Below are positions 1 to 12,429 of a stretch of DNA of 64,000 bases, one piece after another; position 1 is the first letter of the stretch, and the number at the start of each line of letters is the position of its first letter. Under the pieces are notes generated by a model. That model saw only the letters and a program-made list of their open reading frames with translations. It did no database searches and had not been told where the DNA came from. The DNA comes from Pezizomycotina sp. ARF18 (taxonomy: Eukaryota > Ascomycota). Both the position numbers and the translations under genes were made by a program. The DNA lies in contig AZLU01000113.1 of the NCBI GenBank assembly GCA_002224055.1, positions 62,001 through 126,000 of the forward strand. The letters are read 5' to 3'.

Positions 1-1485
1 GAAAGCGGATGTGGATATGTTGGCACATGGAAAACGCACGCCAATTAGTTTGGTGGACCTAGCTAGGTGGAATAAGGGATCTGCCCAATTTTACAGGATG
101 TTTGTAACAGAGGAGGAAGAATTGATATTCCTGATGAGCGTGGGCGACACTGCTTCATACTGCAGCGAAACATGGCAAACCCGGGGCTTTGAAAGCCATA
201 CTTGATCAGGCGAGTAGGCTGGTAAGCCATCCCTAATCAACCAAGCTGACATGAAATTTATGACCCCGCTACACTACGCGGTGAAGCGTGGGTCTTTACG
301 GAAAAGCGAATACCTGTTGCGTGCTGGAGCGAAGCCGAGACTCCGACGGAGCGGCGGAACATTTGAGTCCCCGATCGATATTGCCATGGTAACCCGGAAT
401 GCGGATCTCCTCCGTCTGCTGCTTCAGTATGATCGGCCACCGGAGAAATAGAACGATTTTCATGGCGGTGGATGAGGTGTTGTATTGTTGGAAGTTGCAG
501 GCAAAGAGGGGTGGACGAGTATCTTTCGAAAATTGCTGCAGGAGCACGGCGAAGACAGACACGTGCGGGAGACTAGCTTTGAAGACAAGCCTCTTGTCGA
601 AGCCTGCAGGCTCAAGCACCACAAATTTTCAAAATACTCTGCCAGAGCAGTCTCCCAACCAGGGTAAGGTGCGACACTAGCGGCTATACAGTGTTACACG
701 AGGTCTGTCGGCGCGGGCTTGCCAATTTCTGAACACGCTCGTTCGCCATCGCGGCAAGGACTTGGGACTCGAGGATCGCGATGACCATGGATGTACAGCC
801 TTGCACCACGCTATAACTCACGGCCATTGGTCGATTGCGTTCGAGCTCCTCCGCCTCGGATCCGATCCTCGGGCGCTGACGAACGATTGGTTGAGCCCGC
901 TGCATCTAGCTCCGCCCCGGAAAAGACATTGGAACATGGTCTCCTACCTCATCACACCATACCGAAGCGGATCCAACTGTCCTTGACTATCCGGCATTTC
1001 GCCGATTCATTTCGTTTGCAAAACGGGCGACGAATTCTTGGCAGGGCTTTTCCCTGGAAGAAACGTCCGGAAGCGTTGGATAGTCCCGACCCGCTCGGCT
1101 ATACCCCATTACATCTAGCAGTCAAGTCTCAGAACAAATACCTCGTCGAGTACCTCCTCGAGAAGGGGCCAGTCCCTCTCAGCCCAGCTTTGTCTCATAC
1201 CGCCTCTGTGGACCGCTATTGAGGAAGTCTCTAACCTCGAGATTGTGAAACTCCTGATACGATACCGCGCAGACCCCCTAACGCCAAAGTGTAGGACGGG
1301 TCATAATTGCCTCCATCGGGCCGCCATGTCCCAGAATGCAGAAATGGTAGAGTACTTCTTGGGGATCCGGAAGATCTAGACCGGCAAGATGACTTTGGCC
1401 GCAGGCATATACCTTCTCAAGGGCTTTTCAACCATTACTACAAGGCATTCGCAGTCCGCGATGATCTAGTGGCTAGAGAATAGTA
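1..1485 (+). CDS. ankyrin-repeat protein, 5' end outside window, frame-interrupted
   Basis: Ankyrin consensus pieces follow one another on the plus strand: MTPLHYAVKRGSLRKSEYLL near 255-320, a SPIDIAMVTRNADLLRLLL helix pair near 370-425, DHGCTALHHAITHGHW near 783-830, a GYTPLHLAVKSQNKYLVEYL block near 1097-1160, and NLEIVKLLIRYRADP plus NCLHRAAMSQNAEMVEYF near 1230-1360. The pieces lie in several frames that change without intervening stop-rich DNA, so the gene is cut by small indels rather than deeply eroded. The left edge opens inside a repeat (KADVDMLAHGKRTP), so the start is outside the window. Ankyrin arrays mediate protein binding; in fungi they often end NACHT-type NLR-like proteins, but no NTPase part is visible here. 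Family call firm; partners and integrity unknown. Confidence 0.75.
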
Positions 1486-1761
1486 TCCGACACGGCTTTT
1501 GTAGGTTGCAGGAACGGGTTTGGCGACCATGTATTTGAACCGCACTGTATAGAGTATCACCAGGAGCATGTTGTTTATGAATTCTCTTCATTGTATATAT
1601 AAAGTTTACTACCCTCTGCCTCTGACGGATACCGTATCTCTATCCTCGATACGATGACGTTCTAACAGTCTGCCAGTGGACCAAAACGCCAAGGCATAGA
1701 TGGCTTCGAGAACAGCGAACCAAATCTTTCGTCTCTTCATAAACACTTCCTCTCAAGCCGG

Positions 1762-2290
1762 CTATCGGTTCCAACGTATAGTATAGATCTTAGATATCAA
1801 TTCAGAAAGTTCTATCAAAAAGAAAAGGGAAACCATAAACCCGCCCCTATTTAGATCCCCCACCAATCGGTCTCGAACACTAACTCCGGGAAGTTCGGCG
1901 CGAAGTAGATCCGTTCGGACAAACTGAACGTCAGGAAATGGTAACCCAACCCTCCAGCCTACAATCGTCCCATATGCAAGCGTCCATATCCACGTTGCCG
2001 GAGTCGTCGGCAACCTAGTCGGCCAAAGCTCAATGCTGGGCACCTACATATGCGGCGGAGGGGCAGTTTGTCCGTATACTCGCCATCGACTCGTACTCGG
2101 AACCGTAATCAAAATTGAGGTACCAGATAGCGTCCGAAAGCCTATCGTTATTATCACGCCAAAAGTACGTGCCGAGGAACATTTCTGGCATTCTGGAGGG
2201 CTATACGCGAAGAGAAATGCCCAGACCCTTGGGAAGCCTTCTGCCATGATATCGAAGGATTGCCAGTCGATGGGGTATCCGTCTATGTTT
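1762..2290 (-). CDS. possible membrane-associated unknown
   Basis: Two adjacent minus-strand open stretches (about 2290-2044 and 2043-1762) read as protein-like sequence, with hydrophobic stretches such as TFGVIITIGF, TWIWTLAYGTIVGW and FMVSLFFLIEL. They could be one gene broken by a frame change near 2044. No family is recognised. No convincing start, splice site or motif anchors the call, and chance open frames of this size are expected in the window. Confidence 0.2.
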
Positions 2291-2299
2291 TGATATCAG

Positions 2300-2345
2300 A
2301 AAGAAAATAATAATGATAATAATGATGATAATGATAATGATAAAC
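2300..2345. repeat. AT-rich simple repeat (TAATGA-like)
   Basis: Irregular array of AATAATGATAATAATGATG-type units. It lies about 110 bases before the T21 run at 2454-2474. It is a simple-sequence tract with no coding signal. Confidence 0.85.
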
Positions 2346-2453
2346 ATCGTGATCATCAGTGACTTGTTGATTAATAGGAAGAATCGATTGTTCCATTAGT
2401 TTTGCGAAGGCGTAGAGTCCGCGCGTGAACGGGAATTGGGGAAAACTCAGTAG

Positions 2454-2474
2454 TTTTTTTTTTTTTTTTTTTTT
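2454..2474. repeat. T21 homopolymer
   Basis: Twenty-one consecutive T. It is one of several very long mononucleotide runs in the window (others at 25483-25506 and 61603-61630). Such runs are unstable and their assembled length is unreliable. Confidence 0.9.
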
Positions 2475-2673
2475 CACCGTTCCGCGTCCGAAAGAGATTA
2501 CTTAGGCTGTAGCCCCAGCCGTCCCGGTTTCTTTCCCCCAACCACTCTTCCTGTTTAATGGATCGGCATATTTCCGACAATGCGCGTACGTGAATATCGC
2601 AACTTTCTTAATCTCTTCATACAAGAGCGAGACGCTACTAGGATTTCCTCTCGTTCCCACTTGGAAATTTGCA

Positions 2674-3450
2674 TTAGAAACGGTTCAAGGGATCGAGATC
2701 GTCCTCGTCCTTAGCTTTGCTAAACGTGCCGAAGAAGATTTTCGCGCGAATGTTTTCGTTCAAGTTGTTTTGCTCCAAGTCCGCCCAGGCCTCTGCAGTA
2801 CTCCACGCACCGGGTTCGAGGTCGTCAAAGATCAAGCAGCTGGCCCGGAGCCGACAAAACGCGGCCAAGATTCTTCGATTTTCTGAGATCGTCGGTGGAG
2901 GATAATCGTTTACGGCCTCTCCGTTTAGCGGATGGCGGCTCAGCCTCGTTTGGATGAAAGCGTTGCGAAATCGGATATTATGTATGCGATGATCCAGCAC
3001 ATCTGCGAGATGAGATCCGCAGACGTTGTCGCTAGCAGTTCCGACCCAACGCATCGTCGGCGTCCATCAGCAGTTTTGCATGCTTCTCGACGCTCCCTTT
3101 CACTGGGAGAGCGATTGCTTTGCAACCCTGATGATTCTAGGACACCGATTTCGGTCGCGAGTAGGCAGAATGAAGGATGTTTCGGAGGATTTGAAGGTGT
3201 GGTTTTCGAGGCTCTAAATCAGAGCTGAGAGACTCCTGAGGTCCTGGATCGAGGCCAGGATCTGGTCGCGAAGTTCCGGCGCAATGTTGTCGAGATTAAC
3301 CCGAATAATGCGGACACCACTCGGGCGATGGCGCTCTGAGAGTATCAAAGATACTGTGGAGGAACGATCGTATAAGACTTGATGATGACTTGTCTTTGTG
3401 AAGACTAAAAAAGTAGGTCCACCTGCAGCCGTGTAATTGTAAACCCTCAT
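2674..3450 (-). CDS. conserved-looking fungal protein of unknown function
   Basis: The C-terminal part (3054-2674) is a clean open frame with balanced, protein-like composition: IRFRNAFIQTRLSRHPLNGE, then ENRRILAAFCRLRASCLIFD, then AWADLEQNNLNENIRAKIFF, ending in an acidic DEDDLDPLNRF tail. The N-terminal part (3450-3214) reads SGVRIIRVNLDNIAPELRDQ. The 3214-3054 link switches frame, by a short intron or an indel. The start was placed at the internal ATG at 3450 because the sequence upstream is low-complexity. It is helical and charged, lacks signal peptide and TM segments, and is probably intracellular. No named family recognised. Confidence 0.5.
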
Positions 3451-4270
3451 TATACATAGAATGATATTTGCAAATTGTAAAAATACAAGCGGGGGCCGGG
3501 GGAAAGCTCTACGGGAGGAAAATATATATATAAAAAAAAAACTAAGAGAGCGTTCTGAACTAGTCTCGTCTCGTTGGGACGCTCCTGCCACTTATTTTTT
3601 TCATCTTTGCGGAGCGTCGTCTGTATCAAATCTGATTTTTTTTTTTTTAGGTGACAGATTTAGTGAAATAGCCCAACACTAATGAATTTCGAAAAAATTT
3701 TTTTTTTAATCAGCCGTTAGCCGCCCCAGGCGAGATTGTTCTCGTATTGCCCCTGACCGGATGGGTCCTGGCTACGATTAGTAAGTAGCTCATCGCGTAG
3801 GTGGCTACTAGACATGTAGAAGAAGGGATATAGCCTACCATGGCTTTATCTCTTAGTCAGAGCCGAAACTACCAGGCATTTGTATATGTTAGTTAGGTAG
3901 TTCTGGTTTTGTATTGTAGTGATTCGTTTAGTTCCAGGTGTATACTACCAATAAGTAAAAATAAGCATGTTTAATCTATGTGTATTTTGAAGGAAAGTTT
4001 TTTAGAAGTAAAGATGTTGCGGGAAAGCTGTTTAAACCCTCATCCCGCTCGCCTGCATCGCCTCCCTCCTCACCTCCTCCGCCACCCTGCAGAGCCCACC
4101 TACGGTCTTACGACTGTCTTCCTCAGATCTTCCACCTTCAACTTCCCAAGACACCCGAAAAGCACGCCTATGGTATCCACGAACTCACTCCACTAATCAA
4201 CGGAGCCCAACTACTCCTCGCAACCTCCTCCGCTAGTAAAGCCCATTAACACTCAACAGTTCCCGTTCCT
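3451..4270. other. intergenic, no gene seen
   Basis: AT-rich spacer with A/T runs around 3530-3720. The short open frames here, including overlapping proline-rich ones at 3978-4249, look like chance and have no recognisable motif. Confidence 0.6.
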
Positions 4271-6388
4271 TCAGCTCTCCAACTGGTTTATTTCCCACGT
4301 AACCCCCTCCAAAGCCTTCCTCGCTTCATCAATACCCTTCGACGTCGCTACATCCATGAACCGCCCGGTAATATGGTGTATATCTTCACCAGCAATACCT
4401 TCCGCAACTTCTCCTCCGCGCCCTCCGCGGTAGGCTACTAGGCGTATTCGGCGACGGTACAATCCCATATACGCCGCCGCCTTAACTAGCAGATGAAACC
4501 CATTAACCGGATAAGCGTACAGCACATTCCCGTGCATCTTCCCCTCCGTAAGCACGCTGGTATTCCTACGAAACCGGGACGTCTGCTGCATCTCCGTCGC
4601 GTACTCAAGTTGGTTGACTAGCGCCTGCTTCAGCGGTACATTTACTCCCGCGTGTCGGCGGTACGTCAGCGTCGAGGGTACGGTGATACCGTCCAGCAAC
4701 GTGCGTAAGGCGAACGTGATAGCGTTGTAGCGGCGGTGTTATCTGTCTGATCGGGGTTTGATACGGGAGGTTGATTTAACCAGAGCCAAGGGGTGTTATA
4801 GGGTGTGTTCGGCGGCCTAGCCCATTCTTTAGTACGCAGGAGAGTGTCTAGGACAGATATCAAGACTGCTTCGCGTTGGCCCTCCGGTACGTTCCGCCCG
4901 ATGAACCCCGCTTTCGAAAGTTCGTTTTCCAAAAGTTCCTGTTGGTAGTGTAATTAACCAACGGCAGCGACGTCGCGATTTTTTCTCCATGTGGTGAGGT
5001 AGTCAAATGCGGCGCGCACTGCTCGCATACCAAAAGCTAGATACAATCCACGTATCCGGAATAACACCGGACGCGAACGGGTAATGCCAGATACTCTGCT
5101 GCTGCTGCGGCGCGGGCTTTCCATCGTCAATCAGAGGAACGAAAGAACAGTATCAGTCTGACAACAAATCGGACATTCACCCTGAACGCGCTCTGCATAT
5201 CCGTCGGATCGCCCTCGTCGTATTCTCCGCCGTCGTCAATTCGACGGATAGTCCGTCCGCAGAGTACGATCCCCGATTCGCGTGATCGATGCGGGACAGC
5301 GTCTGCTGTATAACCCTCTGTCGCCGCTGCGCCTGCCATTGTACCCGCTGTTGAGCGTGCGTTTGCTGTATCTGCGATTTGCAAATTAGTGTAATCACCG
5401 CGCGGGCGGGAGGAGCCGATGAGGCCTGCAACCTGTTGGATCGCAGAGTACGCCGGCGGCGGGACCCTGCTGCTGGTACGCAGGAGGAGGCGAAGGTGCC
5501 TGCTGTGCCACCAACCAACCCCTCAGGTCCCCTCCGCGTCCGTTCGCGTGGACGTATACGCTAGGCTCTGCTGCTGCTCTGGTTCCCGAGTATGCGGATC
5601 AAATAGTCATCGGACACGGGCGCGTGGCTGGAGTACAGCTCGTTCGTATCTACCGTGACACCCGCCCCGAGGGAAACCTCTTCCGCTGCTAGCTCCTGCT
5701 TCTCCGCAACTAACAAATCGCTGACAGCCTCTTTAATATTCAATTTCGGTATTTCATTCCAGGTTGTGGACTCCGTGATTTCGGGTTGTGAGGAGGTGGA
5801 GGGATGAGGCACTCGAAGCACCCCTTGGCTTGTAACAAGTACACCTCATCATTCGAAGGCGATCGGACGTCGCGGTAGAGAAATAAACAGTTCGGGGATG
5901 TCGCGAACGGCGCAAATCCGACGGAAATATTGCACCGCGCGGGAGGCTCGCCTAACCCGCCGAATACCACAATGACACAGGGGCTCCCGTGGAGTCCCTG
6001 CCCCGTAATGGCGTTGCCGAATGCTTGCACTCATAAGTTCCAATTTGCCCGTCGGTCAATAGGAACCATATATCTGCTTGCTTTAATGTTGCTAGTTGCG
6101 GGGAGTTCGGTATTAATAGGACGGAAGGGGATGTTCCGCCTGAGGAGCTTAAATAAGGGAGGTAAGAGAGTTGGGTCGGAGGGTAAGGTCTGGAGTCCAG
6201 GGGAGGACGTTAGCTTGGAGCGGGTTATCGAGCGCTGAAGCGACGGTGGTGATGAAGTTGCACTCGACGTTTAGAATTGAGCCCGCTGTGGAGCCTGAGA
6301 CGTCGATCGCGAAGGAAGCGTGGGTTTTGGAGAAGGGCTTCGGATTGGAGTTGGGCGTAGAGTTGTTTGCTGTGCTCGGTGATGCCAT
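4271..6388 (-). CDS. von Willebrand factor A-like domain protein
   Basis: The start at 6388 is followed within about 30 residues by ASFAIDVSGSTAGSIL. This is a DxSxS metal-ion-dependent adhesion (MIDAS) motif opening a VWA fold, followed by the core strand and helix (NVECNFITTVASAL) and a VLPW segment. Further on, DIWFLLTDGQIGTYE is the conserved acidic strand, and GLHGSPCVIVVFGGLGEPPA and CNISVGFAPFA match the fungal VWA family. A KGCFECL element closes the domain near 5810. The middle is Gln/Ala-rich (about 5518-5180). The C-terminal part (4932-4271) is a helical module beginning MENELSKAGFIGR. Total about 700 residues, intracellular, probably a protein-interaction scaffold. At least four frame changes break the reading, none with a degraded motif. 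Family assignment good; role unknown. Confidence 0.7.
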
Positions 6389-8258
6389 TTTGTATTACGA
6401 TTTTCCTATGGATATTTGATTATGTGTATTCTGTTTGATTGTTAATTGAAGAAGGGGACGAATGGATTCGAGAGAGACATCTGGAGGCCCTTATATATGT
6501 TTCGCTGACTCGTCAAAAGCTTTTGAAGATTTTTCTGTCACTTTTTCTTGACTGACGGGTTGCAGTAGGCGAAGTCGTATAGCTAGCTGGTGGTCGCACT
6601 GATTCCTGCGATACTTCGCAGTCATACATTCGCAGTCGATGAAATTCTGGAGATCAGCCAATAGCAGCGCCTCGTTTAGCCATGGCCTACAGATTTTGCA
6701 AGACGAGGCTGAAGTAAAGAGCCTCCCCACCATCTCTAAAAACGTCAAAGAATCAAGATCGGTCACAAAAAGGCCAAGTAGGACAGATGTCCAAGATGTT
6801 TCCCAAATTTGCAAATCCTTCGCTAGACTGCGCCATTCCGTCGTCGTCCTCGCCATTGAGATTGTGACAGCATTATTTACCTACTGTGTTCATATTCCTG
6901 TTGACTTCGCGGCAGGATTGTCTGCTTATTTGAAGACGGTTCTCGCGTTTGGTAACGGCGGTGGATCTTCCTCCAAATCGAGAGACATATCTGGCCTATT
7001 CAAGCCCGATCCTTCCCATGCCCCATGCGCCCCCTTGCATAGTCCGCTCCCGCCCCCACAATACCCTTCGAAGAACCACTGCGGCTGTGGACGTAGAAAC
7101 ATCCTTTCATATGTACGCAAGTTCTACAAGCTGTGGTCGAAGGAATATCTTTTTTATATTTCATTGCCCTGGGGCTTGATGATCCTTTGTTTTTCACTGG
7201 CGGTAATACACGCTTCTCGCGATGGCAGAATGCAAGGTACTATCTTAAATCTAACTTGAGGGCATAACCTTTTCCCGGCTCTTACATAGATGAGCACTCG
7301 TAGCGACGTAGCGCTGGCGATTTTCTCTTACGGTGCTCTCTGCCCGACGAACAAAACCAAAACAATTACATGAATCATCTTCACCAGAAGAGCTCGATGA
7401 TCCACAGTGGATCCTAGCACAATGCTACATTACGGGACCAACACCGCTCAACGCAGTTCTACCGTGCACTTCAGCCAGTATGTCTGGATACTCAAGTCAT
7501 ATCCACCTCAAAATTCCGTACTCGAGATATCTCGCTACTGACCAAGTTGCTTCCGTGTAAACGTGGTCTAGAAAAACTTTCAATTCGTACACTTGTAAAA
7601 ACGGCGAATGAAAACTTATAATCACTAGATCAGGGGTATACTATCTTAATCGGCTTATGGAGGCTGAGTACCAAAACAGTGTTGATTTACCAGAGTCTCA
7701 AGTCAATTCGTGGAGGTCGTTTTTGGCGGTGTTTTGAGGAAAGTGGATTTGGATGGACCACTCTTGAAAATCCCTGCAGCTTCAAGACCGCCGTTAACAT
7801 TCTTCGAGTCCACCGCTATCGGCCCTGAACATATTGGAATCACTCTGCCGCTGATGCCTCTCACGTTCAACTTATGTCAACTGATTGTCCCAGCTGCTGT
7901 TTCTTCGTTTCGAAGTCCGGAAAGATATCTATTTTGTACCGTTGCGGTATGGGCTTAGCCCTTCCGGGTCGGTATCTGTGAATTAGGATGGTGGTAACAT
8001 AAAACTTCGTATGTCCTAATACAAATTGATACTTTTTCGCCCTATGCTTGGTTTGCGGGATTCGATTACGCGAACGTGAAGAATGAGAATGAAGAGGGAA
8101 ACGCTGAAGGTATTTAAGGCTAGCCACGATCTTACTTTATTGAAAACCGTCAAGAAATCTTGGACCCTTTTCCCAGTGGATGCAGTGCATAGAAGTCCGA
8201 GCAATAGCTTCATTTTGGCGATCCCAAATTTGAGCTACGACTCCCCTTTCGTCTCACA
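6389..8258. other. spacer with uncertain open frames
   Basis: About 1.9 kb between the VWA gene and the F-box array. It holds a 206-codon plus frame (6639-7259) entered separately, an overlapping minus frame (6856-6491), and a plus frame at 7710-7958. None carries a recognisable domain. No RNA gene was seen. Confidence 0.5.
6639..7259 (+). CDS. hypothetical protein with one C-terminal TM segment (uncertain)
   Basis: An uninterrupted 206-codon frame, long for chance at this base composition. The N-terminal half is Ser/Lys-rich. A hydrophobic stretch HSVVVLAIEIVTALFTYCVH lies in the middle, a Pro-rich loop follows, and a likely membrane segment (LPWGLMILCFSLAVIHA) sits near the C-terminus. A minus-strand frame over 6491-6856 (LADLQNFIDCECM...) overlaps it and could be the real coding strand instead. 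No family recognised. Confidence 0.3.
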   Translation: MKFWRSANSSASFSHGLQILQDEAEVKSLPTISKNVKESRSVTKRPSRTDVQDVSQICKSFARLRHSVVVLAIEIVTALFTYCVHIPVDFAAGLSAYLKTVLAFGNGGGSSSKSRDISGLFKPDPSHAPCAPLHSPLPPPQYPSKNHCGCGRRNILSYVRKFYKLWSKEYLFYISLPWGLMILCFSLAVIHASRDGRMQGTILNLT

Positions 8259-10190
8259 ATGGCAGAAGATACCGCCGCGGACAGCGGTCTCCTTTAAGCT
8301 AAAGGCCCTCCCCGCCGACATCTTCGAATGCATCCTCGACGCCATCCCGCCGTCGGACAAGGAGACACTAACCACGCTGCAGTTAACATGCAAGTCGATT
8401 CACGCCATCCTCGCTCCCCGCATGTGGGGAATATCACCGTACACACGCCGAAGTGCGGGAAAGCCGGCAAACGAAGCACAAGGAGCTATTCGAGTGGATA
8501 CTCGCTTAAGGACGATGACCGCCGGCTGCGCTGGATCAAGGAGATTGTGGTGACGTGTAGCGAGGCCTACGCAGGGGTTCGATCCGAAGTATATCATTCC
8601 GTGGAATGAAGTGGTGAGAAGGTACTGGGGAGGTTAGGCGGTTTGAGGAAGTTTACGTGCGTTTCTCCGCTCCGCCCCTCGTCTTTTTAGACTTTTTTCT
8701 TTTCGGCCTAATAATTTTCTTTTCTTTTCTTTTCTTCCTTTTACAGTTTTCGCTGTCAAGTCGACTTGCTGACGCCCGAAACGTTTGCGTACATCGGCAC
8801 CCTCAAACGCTCGAGGAAGTTGACTTAAAGCCGTCCTACTGGCTCATGTCTATGATCGAAAGTACCGCGACTCCACGCTAGCGCTGGTATCACCAGATTT
8901 TCCGCCCACGTTCCTGTGCTCGGGAGGAACCTGACGCACCTGGCTGTGAGCGACATATACGGCAGATAGAGCGCAACGTAACTTCAATCGCCGAAACACT
9001 CGCAAACTCCCCGAACTTACGCTCGCTGGAGCTTGCCATAAACCTAGATCGCGGGACGTATTGGGGTACCCCGCCGGTTGTGTTCTACGACGATGCGAGA
9101 GGGAACGAGATTTTGCGCAGCGATGCTTATGGTTTCGTCACGCCAAGGGCCTGAAGTGGATAATGAGCGTGAGATTGAGCACCGCGCGGTGTGGAGGATG
9201 CTTTGCAAACGTACGTTGTAAAGGGCGGGAAGCCACTGAAATTACGGAGGCTGAAGTTGGGGTGGCCTGGAGTCCACCTCGACAACCTACTGACCACAGA
9301 CTACTCCTTTGCTGGTGGTATGGGACTGTTTTCGGATGTGGTCGACCTCTCGGGCGTGGAGCGACTGAGGTACAATAACTACTACGACGGTAGAATACGC
9401 GCCGACGACGGTTCCACTAGCGAATGGCTGCTGCGCGCGACTAACCTGAAAAATTCGCGCTAGACCACGGGACGAAGGCACTGTGGACGTCGGACGTGCT
9501 TTTGCGGTTACGGCAGCTGAGCGTAAACGTGCTCGGGCCGCGTGTTAGCGCCGACGACGTCAAGCGCGCGCTGCGAGCGGTCGATAGTTCGCCGATGCAG
9601 TGCTTTGAGGTGGATTTTTCGGTAGACTACTACTTGGGCTCCTCACCCCGCGAGGGCTTCGATGCTGAGATTATGGCCCTCATAGTCAGGAAGATGCCGA
9701 GGCTAGTGAAATTGAGCTGCCAGCTGCGACCGCGAGACCAGGCGTTGGGGAAGAAGGAATGGGTCAGTTAAAACACCGAGGCCAGCCCCGTCGTATCATC
9801 GCTTCCAGGAATGTTTATCTAACTTTTTTTTCTCTCTTTTTCTCCTCTGTTAAAAGGATCCTGAGTATATTCTAGCCATTGACCGACTGAAAACACACCC
9901 CCTACTCCAAGTTCTCAGCTCTCAGAGGTGCGCCTGACTCACGCTGGCACAAAATGAGCGAGCGTAATATATTCTCTATAATGCTCTCAAGACTCCGGGG
10001 GGACGAACAGGCCGCTTTCCACCGGCTGAGGTATTTCCGGCTGCCCTCTAATTTCAGCGGTAAACGGGATACTTTCCGCGTCGAGTGGTTCTATAGCGCC
10101 GACAATAGAGTCAAATCGCTGGTGCAGGTCCCTTACAAGGATTACTGGGAGGGAGCTCAGAAGGCTCTTCCATGGGACGCTGGAGAATAA
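8259..10190 (+). CDS. F-box / leucine-rich-repeat-like protein, array copy 1
   Basis: F-box proteins link substrates to Skp1-Cullin1 ubiquitin ligases. The N-terminus from the ATG at 8259 contains ALPADIFECILDAIPPSDKE followed by LQLTCKSIHAILAPRMW, which fits the F-box helices (LP..I....L, then L...CK). C-terminal blocks look like degenerate LRRs: SIAETLANSPNLRSLELAIN near 8985, LKLRRLKLGWPG near 9240, and LRQLSVNVLGPRVSADDVKR near 9510. Two GT-AG introns fit: about 8657-8744 (pyrimidine tract, then TTTTACAG) and about 9765-9857 (ending TTAAAAG). The last exon ends YWEGAQKALPWDAGE at 10190. Several frame changes interrupt it. First of three same-strand relatives. Confidence 0.7.
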
Positions 10191-10670
10191 TGCTAAGTAG
10201 TCTGTGTTTGATAGTATATGCTGAGGCTGAGGTTTTGTTTATGTTTGTGTTTTGTTTATGCAGAGGAGTCGGATTTACTGCCTCATTCTGAACCCGGAGA
10301 GCTCAACTAACATGCAGGACTGTGGGAGTCATAAATTGCCCATGAAACAGGCACGTTGGAGTAAGATGCGGAAGCTCCAGCCTGGAGGATTAATAGCAGA
10401 GGGGAAGGGGAGCGAGACTCTATCTGTGACAAGAAATTTGCAGCTATAGCCGACGGGTAATCTTGTAATATCTACATGTTTTGATTTATTGATTATTATT
10501 CTTGTTATTATCTTCTAAAGTCTGTTTACTCTTCGAGCTTGCCTTTGGGGATAGGGATGTATATGCAGTGTATATCTTGATCAAGAATGCCAGCTCCCTG
10601 CTGGAAGATTTTCGTAAATCCAGTCTTACAAAGACACTTTAGTTAAATGACCGAAACAACAGGGCGAAAA
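10191..10670. other. intergenic spacer in F-box array
   Basis: AT-rich spacer between the first and second F-box genes. A 65-codon plus frame at 10252-10449 has no recognisable motif. Nothing else seen. Confidence 0.5.
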
Positions 10671-12429
10671 ATGCTGGCCTCCAAGTTACCGCTCCTCTAG
10701 ACATTTTCGAACACTGTTCAGGTTCATCGACAACGGACGGACGCTGGCAAGGCTGCAACGCGTATGCAAGAGCTTTTACGAGCTTATAATGCCCAGTTGT
10801 GGTCTAAGGTCGAGCTAGTGTACGGCAGAGACGAACGTCCCTACCGTCCTGGGCCAAAGATCCTCCCTGTGCTTAAAAAGCTATCGGAACCGGATAGCCC
10901 GCTTGCGTTGAACATCAAAGACCTGAGCATTGCCGCCAGCAACTCTTTGTCCCCGGCATTGGTTGTCCGATGAAATGGAAATGGAAACCGCCGTTGAGAC
11001 GGCGTTGCTCAACTGCAAAAATCTTGAGACGTTCAGGTAATAGAAAACAAAGATAAACATGAAAAAGAGTCCTGGAAAATCCTACCCGCCGCCCCTTTTG
11101 TATCAACAGCAGCTAGGTAATGTCACTTTATGTTTATGGTACATGGTAGCCATTCTAGAGTGAACAATTGGATCCCGCGCAAAGAAGCGTTCCGCACCCT
11201 GCGGACGATGGAACATATACAATCTATAGCTGTAGAGCTTCAAATAGGGAAGACCCTCGCAGAGCATGTGTTACCGCCTTGGTAGCTTCCGCCGGCAAGG
11301 AAGCCCACCTACCCTCCATGTACAGCAACAGTCTCGTGCACCTAAGAGTCCACGGGATCCACGGCAAACGTCGCCTATACCGTCGGCGCCCTGGCGTTGA
11401 CGCTTCTCGGGTCTCCGAACCTACGGGCTCTAGACCTAGCGGCCCCCCTTCGTCGCGGTTTACTCCACCACCCGAAACACCGCGAACCCGACGTCATCGG
11501 CGACCACGGCCAGAACCTCTTTAGGACTCTCTGCGGTTACTGCACCAGATTGATAGCAGACGAGGAGAAACCAGTGGACCCAAAAGCCGAAGCTTCGTAC
11601 GCTCAGGCTTGGATCCAGTATGTACGTGAGCGATTAGAAAACCAGGGGCGACTCTTACGTCTCCGATGGCGATAGATCTTAGTTTCTTGGAGGAGTTTTA
11701 CTGCGATCCTGGGCCAGAGACGACAACTCTCTGCGGACCAACTGGCGCGCTATATTGGACGCCGCCCCAAGCCTTAAAGCCTAACGGTTCCCAGGATCAC
11801 GTCGTGGCTCTTGCACTATCTCGAGGACACACGGCTCCTGGCCAACGGCTCCCTTCAGAAGCTCGAGATAACGCAGCCGAGGGATGAACGCGAGCTTCGG
11901 ATCGTACCAAACACCCTCCGCCAGCCGTACGCTACTACCCGGACTGGCTGAAGTCATTGCGCTTTGCGCGGACAAGCCTTTCTCGGGGGTATCCTTAGGC
12001 TCATAGCGGAAAAAGTTACCCTCCCTCGAGGAATTGGTTTTTAATTTGTTTGTCTCTCAGGAGCCGGAATGCATACCGATATTGATCGAAGAACTCTCAG
12101 CCCTGAAATGCCTAAGGCAAGTCGAATTCGTAATTAATGGGAATCTCCACGCCGGGGCCGTCGAGGAGTTCAAATTTGCGCGCCCTCCTTTTCTCGCTAT
12201 TGGAGTGGGTAAGTTTTGGCGTGAGCTGATGAACGGCAGTAACGATGTTCTGGATATCTGCCTGGAAATTCCGGAGTGCGGAGGGGATTATGAGGTATGC
12301 TACGATAGAGTCGGTGGGAAGCGCTCGCACATGAAGGTCTTAAAGATGTGAGAAACCAATTACTCATTGCAGGTTTGTGAGGAGGTTACGGGTCTTCCTT
12401 GGGATGAAAAATGGTCTGGGCTGATCTGA
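10671..12429 (+). CDS. F-box-like protein, array copy 2
   Basis: The start at 10671 gives MLASKLP, then a frame change into F-box-like sequence containing FIDNGRTLARLQRVCKSFYE and WSKVELVYGRDERPY. The next copy has the same blocks, so the two are paralogues. Downstream are VHGIHG (near 11350), LTLLGSPNLRALDLAAP (near 11400), a charged helix YAQAWIQYVRERLENQGRLL (near 11600), and IPILIEELSALKCLRQVEFV (near 12075) with an LRR-like rhythm. The tail TGLPWDEKWSGLI resembles the ALPWDAGE end of copy 1. The F-box signature is weaker than in its neighbours because frame changes fall inside it. Likely an SCF-type adaptor if expressed. Confidence 0.62.

Noticed and set aside
2674-3054. Possible F-box identity for the unknown gene
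   Set aside because: No LP..I motif at an N-terminus; the helices resemble no F-box I can align.
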